A stretch of 64,000 nt of DNA from Hymenolepis diminuta. Its lineage: Eukaryota; Platyhelminthes; Cestoda; Cyclophyllidea; Hymenolepididae. The notes under the pieces are model-generated. The model did not search any database, had not been told where the DNA came from, and saw only the letters and a program-made list of their open reading frames with translations. Both the position numbers and the translations under genes were made by a program. Numbering within the stretch: the stretch's first letter is position 1; the number at the start of each line of letters is the position of its first letter. Positions 12,441-25,175 of this stretch are shown here, piece by piece. Location of the stretch: NCBI GenBank assembly GCA_900708905.1, contig CAADRB010000057.1:352363-416362 (forward strand). The letters are read 5' to 3'.

Positions 12441-14502
12441 ATCATAAGGATATAAAACAGAATAACCGAAGATTAGTTACAAAACCCTCATGGGCAAAAG
12501 TAGGAATTGGTAACAAGACTGACCTATAGATTTAGGAGTTAATTTAATTGGCTGAATTGTAAGGTGCGTTAAAAACGAACTAATCAATATAATTGTGCAA
12601 GTTTTGCAACATAAATAATCCCTTTACAATATAAAAATAATATGAGATACAACTCCAAATATTTGTAATTAAATATAAGATTGTAAAACTTAACTTTCAT
12701 CCATATATTAACAGATAATCTTCCAACCTTAACTATTAAAAATAACATTTGAATTAACTCAATATTTAACGAAAAAGCAAATCATTCACTTTTCTTTTCT
12801 CTCGTTCTTACTGTTGGGAACCCTGTAAAAATTTAAATGATTGTATGATTCCTTTGATTTGCCGTCATCTAGAACAGAACTAGCTGGCATTTTTTACCTC
12901 ATCGAATTCCATACAAATGTGGAAGTTGCGGTAACGTAAATTCTTTACCGATTTTTTCACAGGCTTTTATTTGTTTCAGACACATGTGCATTTGTACTCA
13001 TATCCACTGATTCTTTTTAAGTCCTTGAAATAAATGTTATAAATGCAGCATCATAAATTCTTACTTTTAATATTGTATGTGATGCATTCAGTGGGTTATT
13101 CTAGCTGTTGTGATTTATTTTTATTCTATTTTATTCTTATAATGTGTTGCAGGAATAAGATACCGGGGTCACTATCTTCGTAGTTGCTAATGCGCTGGGT
13201 CGCCAGGCTGAGAGCTGTAAAAGAACCAAAGTCAACAGATTGAAAAAGCTAAAGTTATTGATTAGTTGGGGTCAAACTACAACCAGTGAATAACAGCAGT
13301 AAAGCACACTTCCTAAATAAGTATGCCAGTAGTTGTGAGGGAGCCAAAATTATATTAAAATAAGCGATGTTACAGGAGTGATACTTGAGAGAGGACTTAA
13401 AATACTGTATCTGAATAGTGCATCAGAATCGGAATACACATATGTTTGTGAGAAATGGAAGCAGATATAACCGGACAAAGGCAGAGAAGAGAGATAGTTT
13501 ATTTTATGTAATGACTAGGTGTTCACTGTCGGAAATTCCTCATATAACAGCGTTAGACTCAAGGATTTTCTAAGAGAGTAATAATAACGGCGTTATGACT
13601 TTACGAGTTTTAAGATGCATACCCTATTCTATTCTGAATAGGAGATTAATATTCTTGTGTTTGAGTTCGTGATTATGTGTAGGGCTAACAATATAAGTGG
13701 AGAGGGAGGGTTAATTCGTCACTGATATCAACCAGTTAGTCAGTTACTAATATAACTGCACAATAATGTGAAAGCACCATTTTGAAAATTGATCTTCACA
13801 TTAAACGAATTTCGTTAATCTCTCTTTCGTAGTGGGGGTAAAATTGAGCTCGAGTCATTATTAAGGTATAACAGTGCCATGGCAATGAAAGATACAGACC
13901 TAAAATTATTCAAAATATGGGTCTATATATGTGTTCAACGCTGCCAATGTGATCTTGAATGCACCAATGCTATACAAATGGAACTACAGGTTTTATTACT
14001 ATAACACAACAAGTATGACGTTCATTATTACCTGCAACTGATGTCTGACCGGTATTTTACTTATTTAGTGTTTAAATTTAAATTGTCTTTGATTTGTTTC
14101 CATGATAACGCGTCTTAGTCTAGCAATATGCCAAATCCCCGAAACGGAATAATTCAGTCAATGTTAAAATCGTTCCAACCGCAGAATTAATTGCTACATA
14201 TGTTTAAAATTCCGCATTAAAAACACTGAAATACATTCAACAGTCGATCAACCTTTTTGTTGATTCTTCATATACGTTCTGATTTATTAATTTGAACAGT
14301 ATCGAAAAGTAATGATTTTTTCGGGTTTGCAGTAGAAACGACAAAGCTACTGCAACATAATAATAAAATTAAGAACTTTTGGGCATGGCATATTATTTAA
14401 ATGAGCTTTTGTTATGGCTTACACCGCACCGAATTTCAGCCCTTTGTTCACCGTATTAGCCCGGCGTACAGTTTAATCCGGTAAATCATTTACTACCCAA
14501 GT
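12441..14502. other. Intergenic region upstream of the DENND4-like gene and of the microprotein frame
   Basis: About 2 kb, AT-rich. It should hold the promoter and 5'UTR of the DENND4-like gene (reading left) and, if the 52-codon frame is real, its promoter (reading right). I see no convincing core promoter motif. A somewhat less AT-rich patch at 13150-13240 has no RNA fold I can support by eye. Confidence 0.5.
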
Positions 14503-14661
14503 ATGTCCTACTGGATTGAACTCACTTGGTCTGCATGGCTACTTGTTCTTTGGGTGATTATCACAATTCTTCTTACGTTCTTTTATGCAACATGCCGTCT
14601 CTATGATCGATGGTGCAATCGCATTAACCAATCTACCAAAAACCAAAAGACCTTACAGTGA
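14503..14661 (+). CDS. Putative single-pass membrane microprotein, 52 residues
   Basis: I do not recognise this protein. The frame opens with ATG in a favourable context (A at -3), has an in-frame TAA 21 bases upstream, and ends with TGA at 14659-14661. The product is Trp-rich at the N-terminus (MSYWIELTWSAW). It has one strongly hydrophobic span at about residues 9-30, then a basic, polar tail (R32, R36, R40, K46, K49). That is the layout of a small membrane protein with a cytoplasmic C-terminus. It lies tail to tail with AAR2, with only 117 bases between stop codons, and an AATATA poly(A)-like hexamer follows at 14720-14725. The sequence is less AT-rich and more codon-like than its flanks. 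It could instead be the last exon of a spliced gene, or chance. It is inferred from the sequence alone. Confidence 0.5.
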   Translation: MSYWIELTWSAWLLVLWVIITILLTFFYATCRLYDRWCNRINQSTKNQKTLQ

Positions 14662-14752
14662 GAATTGATCCTCATTAGTATTTCAATCGAATTATTTTAC
14701 TATGTATGTTCTTCCAAGTAATATAACCTTTATCACTGAAGAACGAGTTTTG

Positions 14753-14758
14753 TTTATT
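14753..14758 (-). terminator. Poly(A) signal AATAAA for AAR2
   Basis: The plus strand reads tttatt, giving AATAAA about 20 bases after the AAR2 stop codon on the minus strand. This implies a very short 3'UTR, consistent with the close convergent frame at 14503-14661. Confidence 0.6.
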
Positions 14759-14778
14759 ATATTATGTACAAAATAGTA

Positions 14779-16847
14779 TCAGTCCATGACAATAACAGGT
14801 GCCTCATCCGTATCCCATTTAACCTCATCAACTGAGATTTCTTCGTCCTCTCTAGCTCGTTTTGGTCGATGAGCGATTAGTTTCACATCAAATTTCCTCT
14901 CCAAGCAAATTCTCAGACCCTCCGCCCTCTCTAGCACATCTTTAACCTCACGATTTCTCTTGTCTACTGTCTCTGCGGCTTCTGCAATATTTCCGAAGAA
15001 ACGCGTCATAGTGTGAGGCAAGAAAGCAGGTTCATTGACATCGCACTCCTTCCATCCATCGAAGAAGGTGAATCCTCCATTTTCCTCACTTCCGGCTTGA
15101 AAAAGACCCGCAACACTTACGCTAGTGCCACTCGATGAGCTGCCACCTGTTCCCGCTTTCTCTGGCTTCTCTTCCTCATCGCTATAAGTGAATATACGAT
15201 AGAGACTGGTTATTAGGACCTTGTAGAGTGTTGGTCGTTCTCTTACAGCCTTTTCACAATTAGCTATAAGTGCTAAGAGTTTTCGCCAATGAAACCAGCC
15301 ATCTAGAACTTCTCCAAGGAGAAAAACGACAAAAGCGAAGTGAAACTCTGCAAGTAAACGCGATTCACCTCGACTCAACGCAGTTGGACGTCCGTCTGAT
15401 TCATTACCCCTCTGATCATTTTCGCTATTCAAAGTGTCCAATTGGGCAATTAGCTGGTTGAGTGTGTAGGTCTGGTCGATATTGTGGTGGCTGATTTCTG
15501 TAGGTGTAGATCCTGGAGGGAAGAGCGGATGTAGGGGTATCGCAGTCCAGCGAATCTGAAATGTAAAAGGCATCGATTTTGCTACTCTTTTGTTTCGTAA
15601 TTCTTAGAGCACAAACAATAACTGATGTAAATACAAATAAACGGGCTCGAAAAAATTCGGGAGCAATTCAATGGCAAAACTGTTCAACCTCGTTAATGAT
15701 TTTAGGTATGAGGTGTAATAGACCTTTAAACTTCGTCACACTGAATCAAACGCATCTAACTGCTCTCAAATAAATTGCTGCAAAGAAGAGAGATCGCATA
15801 AACTGAAAATTTTTCAATTTGTTACATTTGGGAAAACTAAAGATTACAAGTACTTCTAAATATATTGTAAATGATACACATCGAAATATTTACGAGATTG
15901 GGACTTAACTGAAATATAGATTTTTATGTGGATCCATTCTCAGCTTAATAGACTTACATCGATTTCTGTAATAATATATAAACTCCAATATGGAAGATCA
16001 GCAATAAAATGGCAAGTCGAAATCATGCAGATAAGATTAAGTTGGTCAATAAATAAGTCGCCATGAAGCTGCGATTATATTCGTTCTTTGCAAAGGAGAC
16101 TTACATCAGTTTCTGGAATAGTTTTCAAGACAGGTAGTAGCTCCTCTCCTTTATCAATCGATTCGGGTGGGCACACCTCCACATCCGCCTCATTGCCTCG
16201 TTTTAGACGCGATGGAATAGGCAAACCGACTCTGTCCTTGCTGTCAGATTTCTCTGACTGAAATTGAGCACAGGAGTAGATCCAACCACCCGAGGGTTGT
16301 AATCTCTCAACAGTATCCGGAGTGATATGGGAAGCCAGAGCCACCCAATTCGCAAATCTATCGCGCGGGTAAGCCCCCAAAAAGACGTCCACTTCTGATT
16401 TGTTGGACAACATGGCCTCGACGTTGCTAAAATACGATGAAAGATATTCGAAAAAGGGATTTAGGAGAACGCAGACGGTAATTAAACAGACCAAACAACA
16501 TATTACCCATCCGGTTGATCTTCGAATACTTCCCGTTCAATAACCCAATGCTTTCGAATCACTCGAGATTCGTTGAAATAAAGAAATTGACTGCATCTAA
16601 GTCCGGATACTGAACTAGTGGTGGTGGAGACAGAATTGTAGAAAAAGTAATGAACTCCAAAGGGAATATCACGAATACCTCGGAAGTTTGGTCCGACAAC
16701 CCAAATGTTAGCATCAAGTCCGATCACAGTACCGGGGGGAACGCCAGATAGAAGAAGCCAACACACATCTGGATTTCTTTCCTCTAATTTTTCATCTTCA
16801 ATTTTCACCCTTTTTATTGCTTTAGAATTACCATTTTCCGAAGCCAT
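14779..16847 (-). CDS. AAR2: AAR2 splicing factor (U5 snRNP assembly)
   Basis: Three exons join in phase on the minus strand: 16847-16507, 16426-16105 and 15555-14779, giving 479 residues. Introns are 80 nt (donor GTAATA) and 549 nt (donor GTAAGT). In the family, AAR2 binds PRPF8 during cytoplasmic U5 snRNP assembly and is later replaced by the helicase Brr2. Recognisable blocks are GVPPGT...GLDANIWVVGPNFRGI (35-58), IPFGVHYFFY (61-70), VEAM...FLGAYPRDRFANWVALASHITPDTVERLQP in exon 2, KDRVGLPIP, and FPPGSTPTEIS in exon 3. The helical C-terminal part starts at about 288 (LLAEFHFAFVVFLLGEVLDGWFHW). The protein is longer than the roughly 384-residue human form. Extra length is mainly in low-complexity acidic/Ser/Gly segments (about 347-382) and linkers. 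The start at 16847 is the first ATG of the frame and gives a short charged leader before the conserved core. The final residues VIVMD mirror the acidic/hydrophobic family end. Confidence 0.93.
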
Positions 16848-18740
16848 TTATCTAGAGATGACCAAACCACTGTTAAAGGCTCAATTAACTAATTGAAATC
16901 AGGAACATAGCAAAAAATAAAATTTTTAATTATTTCTCCATTTTTGATGGATAAACACCTTGAAGGAATATTCATAAATATTTGGGAAGAAGAACCAGCA
17001 CGACTCACCAAATTCGATAGAACACCCTTATTGGCTCATTCACGTTCAGGACTTTTTATATTGATTAATAAAAGCATAATTTTACAAAATCTTTTGAATT
17101 ATTGGTACTTAGCGGAGCACATTTTATTTTATCAAAATAAAATTTATAATGCTTTAATCATTTTAGGTGAAACACCACGAACTAACGTTAATTATGGTTT
17201 TCGAAAATAGCTACTTAAGGGAAGCCATATGATTATGGTAACATAATAGTCATTATTTTTTCAGCTTCTAATCACGCCTAATCTAAGAAAACTAATATTT
17301 TCTTGCTCAATTTCAAATTTCAATGAACAATTTAAAAATATTTTTATGGGGACTAATGCCCTAACTGTTTCGTAGACGTCTTATCAAGTTTTTGTGGCAC
17401 ATGTTTTGAATTTGAGTAGATCCTGTGTCGAACCGAAATATGCCTAACACACGCTCCTAATGTAATTTAATGTGTATTTGAATTTCCAGTCTCGATGAAA
17501 ATCATAAAATAACAGTATCGATTCTGCACCTTTATCTTTGTAAACATGATTCAACTTTAATAATATGCTTAATTAGCGATCCCTCGGTAAAATAGGGCGA
17601 ATTTCAGCTGGTCATAAAAACAAAACAATTTAAAACAGTAATTTTTTTGGTTTCAGTTTTTTGATAAGCTATTTGTAATTGACTCAACTAAGTCACTATA
17701 AGTCATTAACCAGAAATGGGGCATCATAGCATCATAGTTTAGAAAAGGATGAATAACAGAACAGAATGCGTTTCAGTCAATAACTTAACCAGATAGTGAG
17801 AATATAAGGAAGGAAATTTCTTGAAACACTTCAAAACTCACTCTGTATTATCAACGCAAATTTTTAATCCATACAGCTTTTACAGAGGACGACATCTGTT
17901 CGGTTTTTATTGACAGTTTCTTGCCCACTATGCGGTATTGCCCAATAGCAGTTATTTGATTACTTATCATTTGGAACTCCGACAGTTAGTCTAGACAGGA
18001 CGAATGGACAAAATTAGCATCTATCTGATGGTTATTTAACCGTCAGCAGTGGATAATATGTATAAAACCGCAAAACCAAAAGTAGTTACCCTTAAGGAAT
18101 AAAAACGTTTTATTAATTCCGCACTTCTGCCTTCTTTTCACATAAATCAACTGGTTCTGAATTAACATTAGCCACAATATTTATTAGTGGAGATCTTGAT
18201 TGATTAATGTGGCGGTCAGATTTCATATTGGATTTTGACCGAATTTTTTAAGATGGAATATTTTTATTTATTATTCACTTTTTTCAATCTGATTAATCAT
18301 GAGTATGAAGTTGACTTTAGTTCAACCAATTCTTTGCGATATTTTTACATTAACTTTCCTACTGACCTAATTTCCTTTAGATTCCTCCTTTGAGATAGCA
18401 TGACACTTTTCATTTTGAAATCTCAAATTTCCGATGTGCCTTAAGCACATAATCAAGTTGACCTTAACCGGATATTGTAAAACACTGGTAGTTTACAATT
18501 TAAAACCATATTTATCCATCTTGATACCATCAAAACCAATGCACACGGCGTTAACACAGCCATAACTGTTTCATTTAAATCAGATATCTGTACCGAGACA
18601 TAATTTGGGTCAGCACAAACACCACATTGGATCTTCACGTCACGGTCAATTAAAATCCTCGACATGAGCAATTTCGCGCGTTGCGAAAACTGAAAATCAG
18701 TGCATTCCTGTGATAACGTTGAGAGGGTCTATCGGGGCCA
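16848..18740. other. Intergenic region upstream of AAR2
   Basis: About 1.9 kb; the first few hundred bases must include the AAR2 promoter. An 88-codon plus frame at 16944-17210 and a 72-codon minus frame at 18671-18453 show no known motif. No other feature was recognised. Confidence 0.5.
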
Positions 18741-19043
18741 CATCGATCGAATGGATGGAATAAGTCAAGTCACTCATGTCGCCGGATCAGTTTGGAGGTG
18801 GTTGACAAGCCACCCCCAATTTATTTATTAGCAAATTAGGTTTATATACAAAACATTTCCTTGTTAGACGTCAGTCATGTCTCGTTGTCAGTGTCTCGGC
18901 GGGATGATCGACATCTATTCAAGTATCTGTGTGCAAACACCCAACCATACTGTGGGACGGCCTGTGGACACTATAGTGGAGATTTTATCGTCAGTCAATC
19001 ATTTCTAATGGCTAGGTGATGATAGGCATCTGCTGGCTGTGGC
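18741..19043 (+). repeat. Dispersed repeat family R1, copy B
   Basis: About 300 bp similar throughout to 57381-57640. Shared blocks in order are catcgatcga/catcggtcga, ccactc/ccccaatttatt, aaacatttccttgttagac, gtgtctcggcg, gacatct, gtgaacact-like, cagtcaatca, and gatagacatct. Divergence between copies is visible at many sites, so these are old insertions. There are no obvious terminal repeats and no coding frame. It may be a short non-autonomous retroelement, but I cannot assign a family. Confidence 0.7.
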
Positions 19044-21551
19044 AATTCCTTACTGTCGCAGTAATAAATGTTCCTGCCACAATCATTTTCAATTATCAGG
19101 TATGTCATCAGCGTTATGTCATTCTCAGTTCTTTCATTATTTAGTGACCATGTGATTTATCTGATTTATTATTCCTCCCGTACCTAAAAGGAGGGGGTTT
19201 TGTTTTTGAAGCGATTCAATCATTCAAAAATTCGGTCAACTCTTCTGCAGGAGAATGTACGATTACTACATATAACTTTTGCTGATTGGATGACCTTTCC
19301 AATCCACACCCCGTAAATTCTTTCCCCAATAAAACGTACAATGCTTATGCACTAATGTACGTTATGGTGATTCACAAAATCTGCCTATCCTCGATTAGGT
19401 TTAGAAGTGCTTTTCGATTAAGCAAGTCACATTCTGAGTGTATCACTACACGTGTTTACAATCGCATTTAAAAAAACTAAATCATTTTTCACAGTGTTGG
19501 TAAGAAAATCAGTAAACGCAATTTTCAATAACATTAAGGCTTATTTTCAAATTGAGGTTTCGATTCCGGATCTAACTTAGATTTCAATTAATTTATAAGA
19601 AACTATGTGATGTGAATAAAAAGTTTCTATATACGACCGAACAATTTAAGAAAAAACGAAAATGAATAGTGCGAAAATTCAGGTGCTAATTTAAATTTAC
19701 ATTTTTTTACTTAACTAATTTTTACTAGGATTAGTTTGTGATATCAAAAATCAGGATTTTGTTATTGGAAGTATTTCTTCATTCACCTTCATCTTCCTTA
19801 CGAGTAGAGCTAATTAATACGAATCTGCTATCCATTTTATATTTCTAAAATGCTCTAGGAAGAGTAATAATGGCATTTCAATTTCCAAAACTTATTTCAG
19901 TTGAATTTCACAGATTAACATCAAGTGAATTTTAATTTTTGAGAAAGCTTTATGTACAACCAGACAAACCTTAAAACTAAGTTAAAGAGGATATAACTGC
20001 AAACCGCATGCATAAATTGGCATCGACCAAAACTTCTACGATTTTGAGGAGACTGACCTCTAGGGAAACAGCCCTACGATCACAATAAACAAGTTACAGA
20101 ATTTATCGTATTTACACTTATTTGTGGTTTAACTACATTTGATTCAGATAATGCGTTATTGGAGTTGTGCTAAAATGTAGAATCAAATATTTTTGATGCA
20201 TATGAGTGACATTCACAAATTTGATACTTTGTGGATAAAATTATCGAATATTGAGTTTCCACTCTTCGTCGTTTTGAACGAAACGTCATCACTGCCGCTA
20301 TCATCGAGTCAGACAGCCTATAATATTCTTTGCATTTACATCTGCGTAAGCAAATGTATTTTTTGAATAAATGTTGCTCTTTTGAATTACAGATCTTTCA
20401 TTTCTTTTTAGGCAAATATCAGTGGGTCATTGTTGAGATAACCAATCTGCCGTATTCCCCCAGGTGTGGATGGATAACTAAAACCGAGGGGGCCATTGGA
20501 ATAGCAACAACAGCTAATATGAGCCAGTTCTCTTCTAAAATATGAAATTTCGTGGTCAAGATGCTAACAATAATCCGAAATTAAACTACAGCTCAGTAGG
20601 AAGTAAGGCTCAGAAAGGGCCACATTTTAGAAGAACATGGCCTTGCATTTAATGGGAGAAGAGATTAGTTGCTTGGACAACTGATGGCTAGGAGGTTGCT
20701 ACGATTGGGCTGTCAACATTATAGACTTGATTGGTAAATAGTACGATTGTTAGGAGTCCGCAGCGATGGAATGCAAAATTCTCAGTTCGATTATTTTGCT
20801 ATATGATTGATACGTAAGATAATGAGAAAATTCGCATTATTCTGCTAATAAGAAGTTAACATAGAGCACGCGGACACCGCTACTAATAATTTTTAGTATT
20901 AAACAGAGAAATTTGGGACATTTTTACATTTCTGAGTTTATTTCATCAAGTGGTTAGGAAAAAGGAAATGAAAATTATAACAAAACCAAGCAGCATGAAA
21001 TGCAAGATTGTGTTTTTACATTCCCAAGCTGATGGTATTTCCTACCGCTGACATTTGGTTTAGAGATAAAAATAAATCGTGGAAATAAAACTGCTTTCGT
21101 CTGTCAGATGTCAAATCTTCTCCAATCAAATAGTTTTTTAATATCGTTCCGAAATTGTGGTCTGTTTATTAATAATCTTGTTATTTTGATTTTGTTGCCT
21201 ACCACACCAAGTTCTAAAAGAGCAACGATCAGGCAGTACTCCAAGTGCCTAGTTTCCGACTGCTCTTAGTCCTAAAAAGACGAAGGTGGTTAAAACACCA
21301 TCTATCAGAATATCATCTTTAACGCTAACATTAGATTTAACGCGAGTCTCTTTAAAGAACCCTTTGAGGAACAAAAATACGACGGAGCACATTCTTCTTA
21401 AATGAGTAGTATATAAGTAAAAATCCGAATACCACCGACCAAATCTCCCTACTCTTTTCCAAATTATATTCTAGGAGCCACGCATCCGAATGGCAGAATA
21501 TTAAAACAAAACTATGTTATTGGCCTCAATAATACAAATTTACAATTTTAA
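19044..21551. other. Intergenic, no gene recognised
   Basis: AT-rich. One stretch at 20413-20545 follows a ctttttag acceptor-like site and is open and more G+C-rich than its surroundings (see findings). It has no homology I can name. Confidence 0.45.
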
Positions 21552-21885
21552 ATTGTGAGAGGCAACTGAAATCGGTTAGGAAAGAGCCAAATAAATAATA
21601 GAGAGGAGGGGATCAAAAAGATTCTGAGAGCAGCCTCAAGGTGTCAAAGAATCGTATTCCATTTGTCATTTGGTTTCGGGTTGTACAATATTTACTAAAT
21701 GGGCAGTTCACGTTCCAAAGTTCAATTTTCATTATTCGTCCCTGAACTGCAGCTAATGCATGTCTGTGCTATTCAGTCCTTATCGACTGTATATTTTTAT
21801 TACGATGTTAGGTCTCGCCACTCAAATTCACTTCTTCCAATGGTTGAGAAGAAAAAATGATATTACATGACATTCAGCCGCTCGC
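21552..21885 (+). repeat. Dispersed repeat family R2, forward copy
   Basis: About 334 bp. Its reverse complement is found at 25176-25501 with high similarity over long blocks, for example ctgaaatcggttaggaaa, gagaggaggggatcaaaa and agattctgagagcagc, and the ccaatggttgagaag end. The middle is more diverged. No coding frame or terminal inverted repeat was seen. It is probably a short interspersed or non-autonomous element. Confidence 0.8.
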
Positions 21886-24800
21886 AGTTTAACTTTGTAG
21901 AGATACGCCATCCTTATAAACAAATTTACAAATTATTATGAAACAGTAACGATATGTTTTATGTTTTGTATTTTATCGATCCGGATCTGTTATCATTTAT
22001 CCCCTGAAACCACTCTTTACAGAAATTTTTTCCCAATAAATGGTATTAGTGAATATGGTATACGATTCCAGTTGACTTAAATGTTCCCTCTCAGTGGTTT
22101 GATAAAATCACACGACTTTCTCCCTTTTTCGTTATCATCTGTTTCATTTTAGTGGATACTCGCATTCGTCAGCGACTCAACTCATCTTTTGCTTATAGCA
22201 GCCTCCTTTGTCACATACTTTTTGCTGTTATTTTCGTTCGTTTACTGATTCAAATCAATTTTCTCTCTCCCACACTTCGTTTAGAGTATGACTCATCTTT
22301 CGACTCATAAGCTCTTTATTGATTTTCTTACCATTGTAAGCTTCATTCTGCGGTTTAAGCACAATCACAGCTAAATAATTTTAAGTCTCTGTAAAATTCC
22401 AAAATAAACAATCTGCTGGCACATTGGGGTCTCTTTCTTATCTTATAGTAGTGCGATAACTCACTGTGGTTTTTCTCTTTTATTTGGAAGGTGAGAGTCT
22501 CTTTTTCGCGAGTAGCACTATGATAACGTGCTCATTTCACTGCTTCAGATACAATGGGTTCGATATCTATCGGCAAATATTGGTATGACTGACCGAAGGC
22601 TGCTTTTAAAACGTTTAAATTCTTACTGAAAAGTTAACAGTACCTGCCCTCATTTGGATTAGGAATGGTTACAGCATTCATCTGAGAGTATTCCCTATCG
22701 ACTAAGGTTAAACTGATGGCTGAAGATCCCACGTTCAAAGAAATGGATAAATAAACAAATATAATAATGTGCAAATGTTTCACTATCTAGGAAGGATGTT
22801 AAAGTTTAAGGACCGTCTAAACCTGAGGTGTGGTTTATTTATCCGTCAGCTCAAGCTAAACCCTCGTCCTTCAATAAAAAATTGTATGAATTTTAAACAC
22901 AACCATAGTCTAATACAAAAAATGTTGATTTTTAATATGTTTTATAAATTGATAATGAGCAAATATAAAGCAGTATTCGTTATAACGCGTGGCCAAAATG
23001 GTGTAATGTATGGTCAAATCCATTGTCATTTGGTATGGTACTACTGCTCAGAGAAAAGGAGCTTGAGTCAGAAAAGACTTACCTGGAAAGTAAATGTTTA
23101 TAAAACTTTTATACACTTGGTAATGGGTTTGTCCCAATAGTGATTGGCCGAAAATACTGAACCAATCATTGAATTTTCCTGAATATGATTGGTCAGATAG
23201 CGGACCAAATCAATGAACGGTGGTTGACCTCGTCTTGCCGTGACCTGCCACAGTAATGACGTAGAAGTGACATTGAGGTCAGGTAATTGCATTTATGGAA
23301 CACGCTAGAGTATTCTTTCACCTTCCAATCGGTATTTTTGAAAAATTTCAATTTATAGGAAGGTAGGCAATGGCAATATAGTGATCCATTTACTGTTATC
23401 GTCACTTGCCTAACCTTTAGCTGTTATCTTAATTAGCTTAACTGTTTAAACCACGTAATTAATTTTTCTGTTTGCAAGTATTTCATCGATAAGTTGATTT
23501 TATTTAATTAAATTCGCTCTAATAATTGGATAATTTAGGCGGACTAACTTCAAAACGGTTGTTATTAATATACCCTCTCAAATAAACGTTCACTTCGTTT
23601 TTGATTCCTGAGGTAATAAATCCATTACAAGTTCAATTTATTATATTAACACACTTCGCTTTTAAGATCAGCTGTAACCCTCATTTAAACCCATAGAAAA
23701 ATCTCTGTTACCATTCGGAAATCCCAGTTATGGAGGGATTCTCAAGCCTCGGTAGGTAAATATTCCTGTGAATATCACTAACCGGACATGATTGGCGGTT
23801 TTTAATGCATATACTCCTCAGTTGATAAACTTTAATTAATTGAGATAACTTTTCATTCACCTCCATACCATCTAAGCAATTCAAACTATTTGACATATTC
23901 CCATAATGTCGACCGACTTCATACGATTTTCTGCTTAAGTCATAAAAAATTGCAAGTGATAAAATGATCGTATATCTCATGTCTATAGGTTGCTTTTTGA
24001 ATAATTAATAATTGTATTGTATGAATGAAATGAATGAATGATGAAAAAAGGGAATCATAGTTACACATAGAAGAGTAGCATTGATAAGGGGATGACTGAA
24101 AACCTGACAAAAGTTATCGTAAGTGTCACCACAACATTTAACATTATGTCCTTCTCTTTTCTAATTCAGAACTTTTCCTATGATGGGAACCTGGAAGTTG
24201 TTTATTAAATTATTTTCTTTAATATGAAAGAAGTAACCAACAAAAGAAGCTAAACTAGAACCGTCTCAACGAAAGATTAAAAATTCAGTATTTTTGAGAA
24301 TCTTTTTCACATTTGCATATCAGAATGAGCAGTGTGAACGAAATTGACAAGATTAATCAGTCCAATAATTCCAACAGCCTCTAATTTGCAACGTGAATTT
24401 TGTACGTTCTACGATTTGCACTTTATTGATACGCAGATGTGCTAGCATTGGAAAGAAACTAGTGGTAATTTAATTTGATTGGTCACTCTTTCATCGACGA
24501 GAAATGATCTTCTAAAGAATAGCAAAGGCTGTGAAAATAAGTTCACAATAAAATTTGAAAGAATTCTTCCTGCATTCGGATTTTGGGGGGTACATTGGGG
24601 CTGGTAAATAAGCGGCATGGGGGTAGTTGAATGTGTAACCATTCTGGGTTTTACCTTAGTAGCTTAATACTGAGGGTATCCGCGAAATTGTAGAAAGCTC
24701 TGATCTTATACTGTCTTAGAAGCATAACTAGTCCCGAAACGCGAATGTGTTTCCATTCAAGAAATTATTCTCTTTTTCAGTCATTCTTATTGCAACTGCC

Positions 24801-25175
24801 TACTCAATTCATAGTCTTCCGATCAATAGAAGATGGTTGTCTACTGGTAGTTATTATTTTGCAAGAAGATAATAGAAAATAATAATACTTAATGAAACAG
24901 TAGTAGGTTACCAAAAAACACCCCAATCAACCTAACTGTAAATTATGACTAATGATACTTTTTCCGATTGACTAATCTTGGCGACTTCATCTATGTCTAA
25001 TGACAGAAGATTCTGCACCTAAGTGCGTAAAGCATTCTATTTTCTTAATTACACTTTTGCTGAAAAAATAATGATGTAAGTTATCTTTGCGAAATATAAG
25101 ATTATTTATAACACTGAATATCAGTTTTTTTGATAATAGCTATTTCATCTCCCCAATTTTATGACTATAAACTAC
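21886..25175. other. Spacer between the two R2 copies, no gene recognised
   Basis: About 3.3 kb, AT-rich, with pyrimidine-rich patches at about 22080-22320. The longest frame is plus strand 22769-23140 (123 codons), rich in Lys/Asn/Ile/Leu codons as expected for AT-rich noncoding DNA, with no motif. Between 23140 and 23290 the sequence is less AT-rich but has no supported feature. Confidence 0.4.

Noticed and set aside
19551..19567. ggtttcgattccgg, like the T-arm of a tRNA
   Set aside because: No acceptor stem, D-arm or anticodon arm can be placed around it.
22769..23140. 123-codon plus-strand open frame
   Set aside because: Codon and residue content (Lys, Asn, Ile, Leu) is that expected of AT-rich noncoding DNA; no motif and no exon-like borders.
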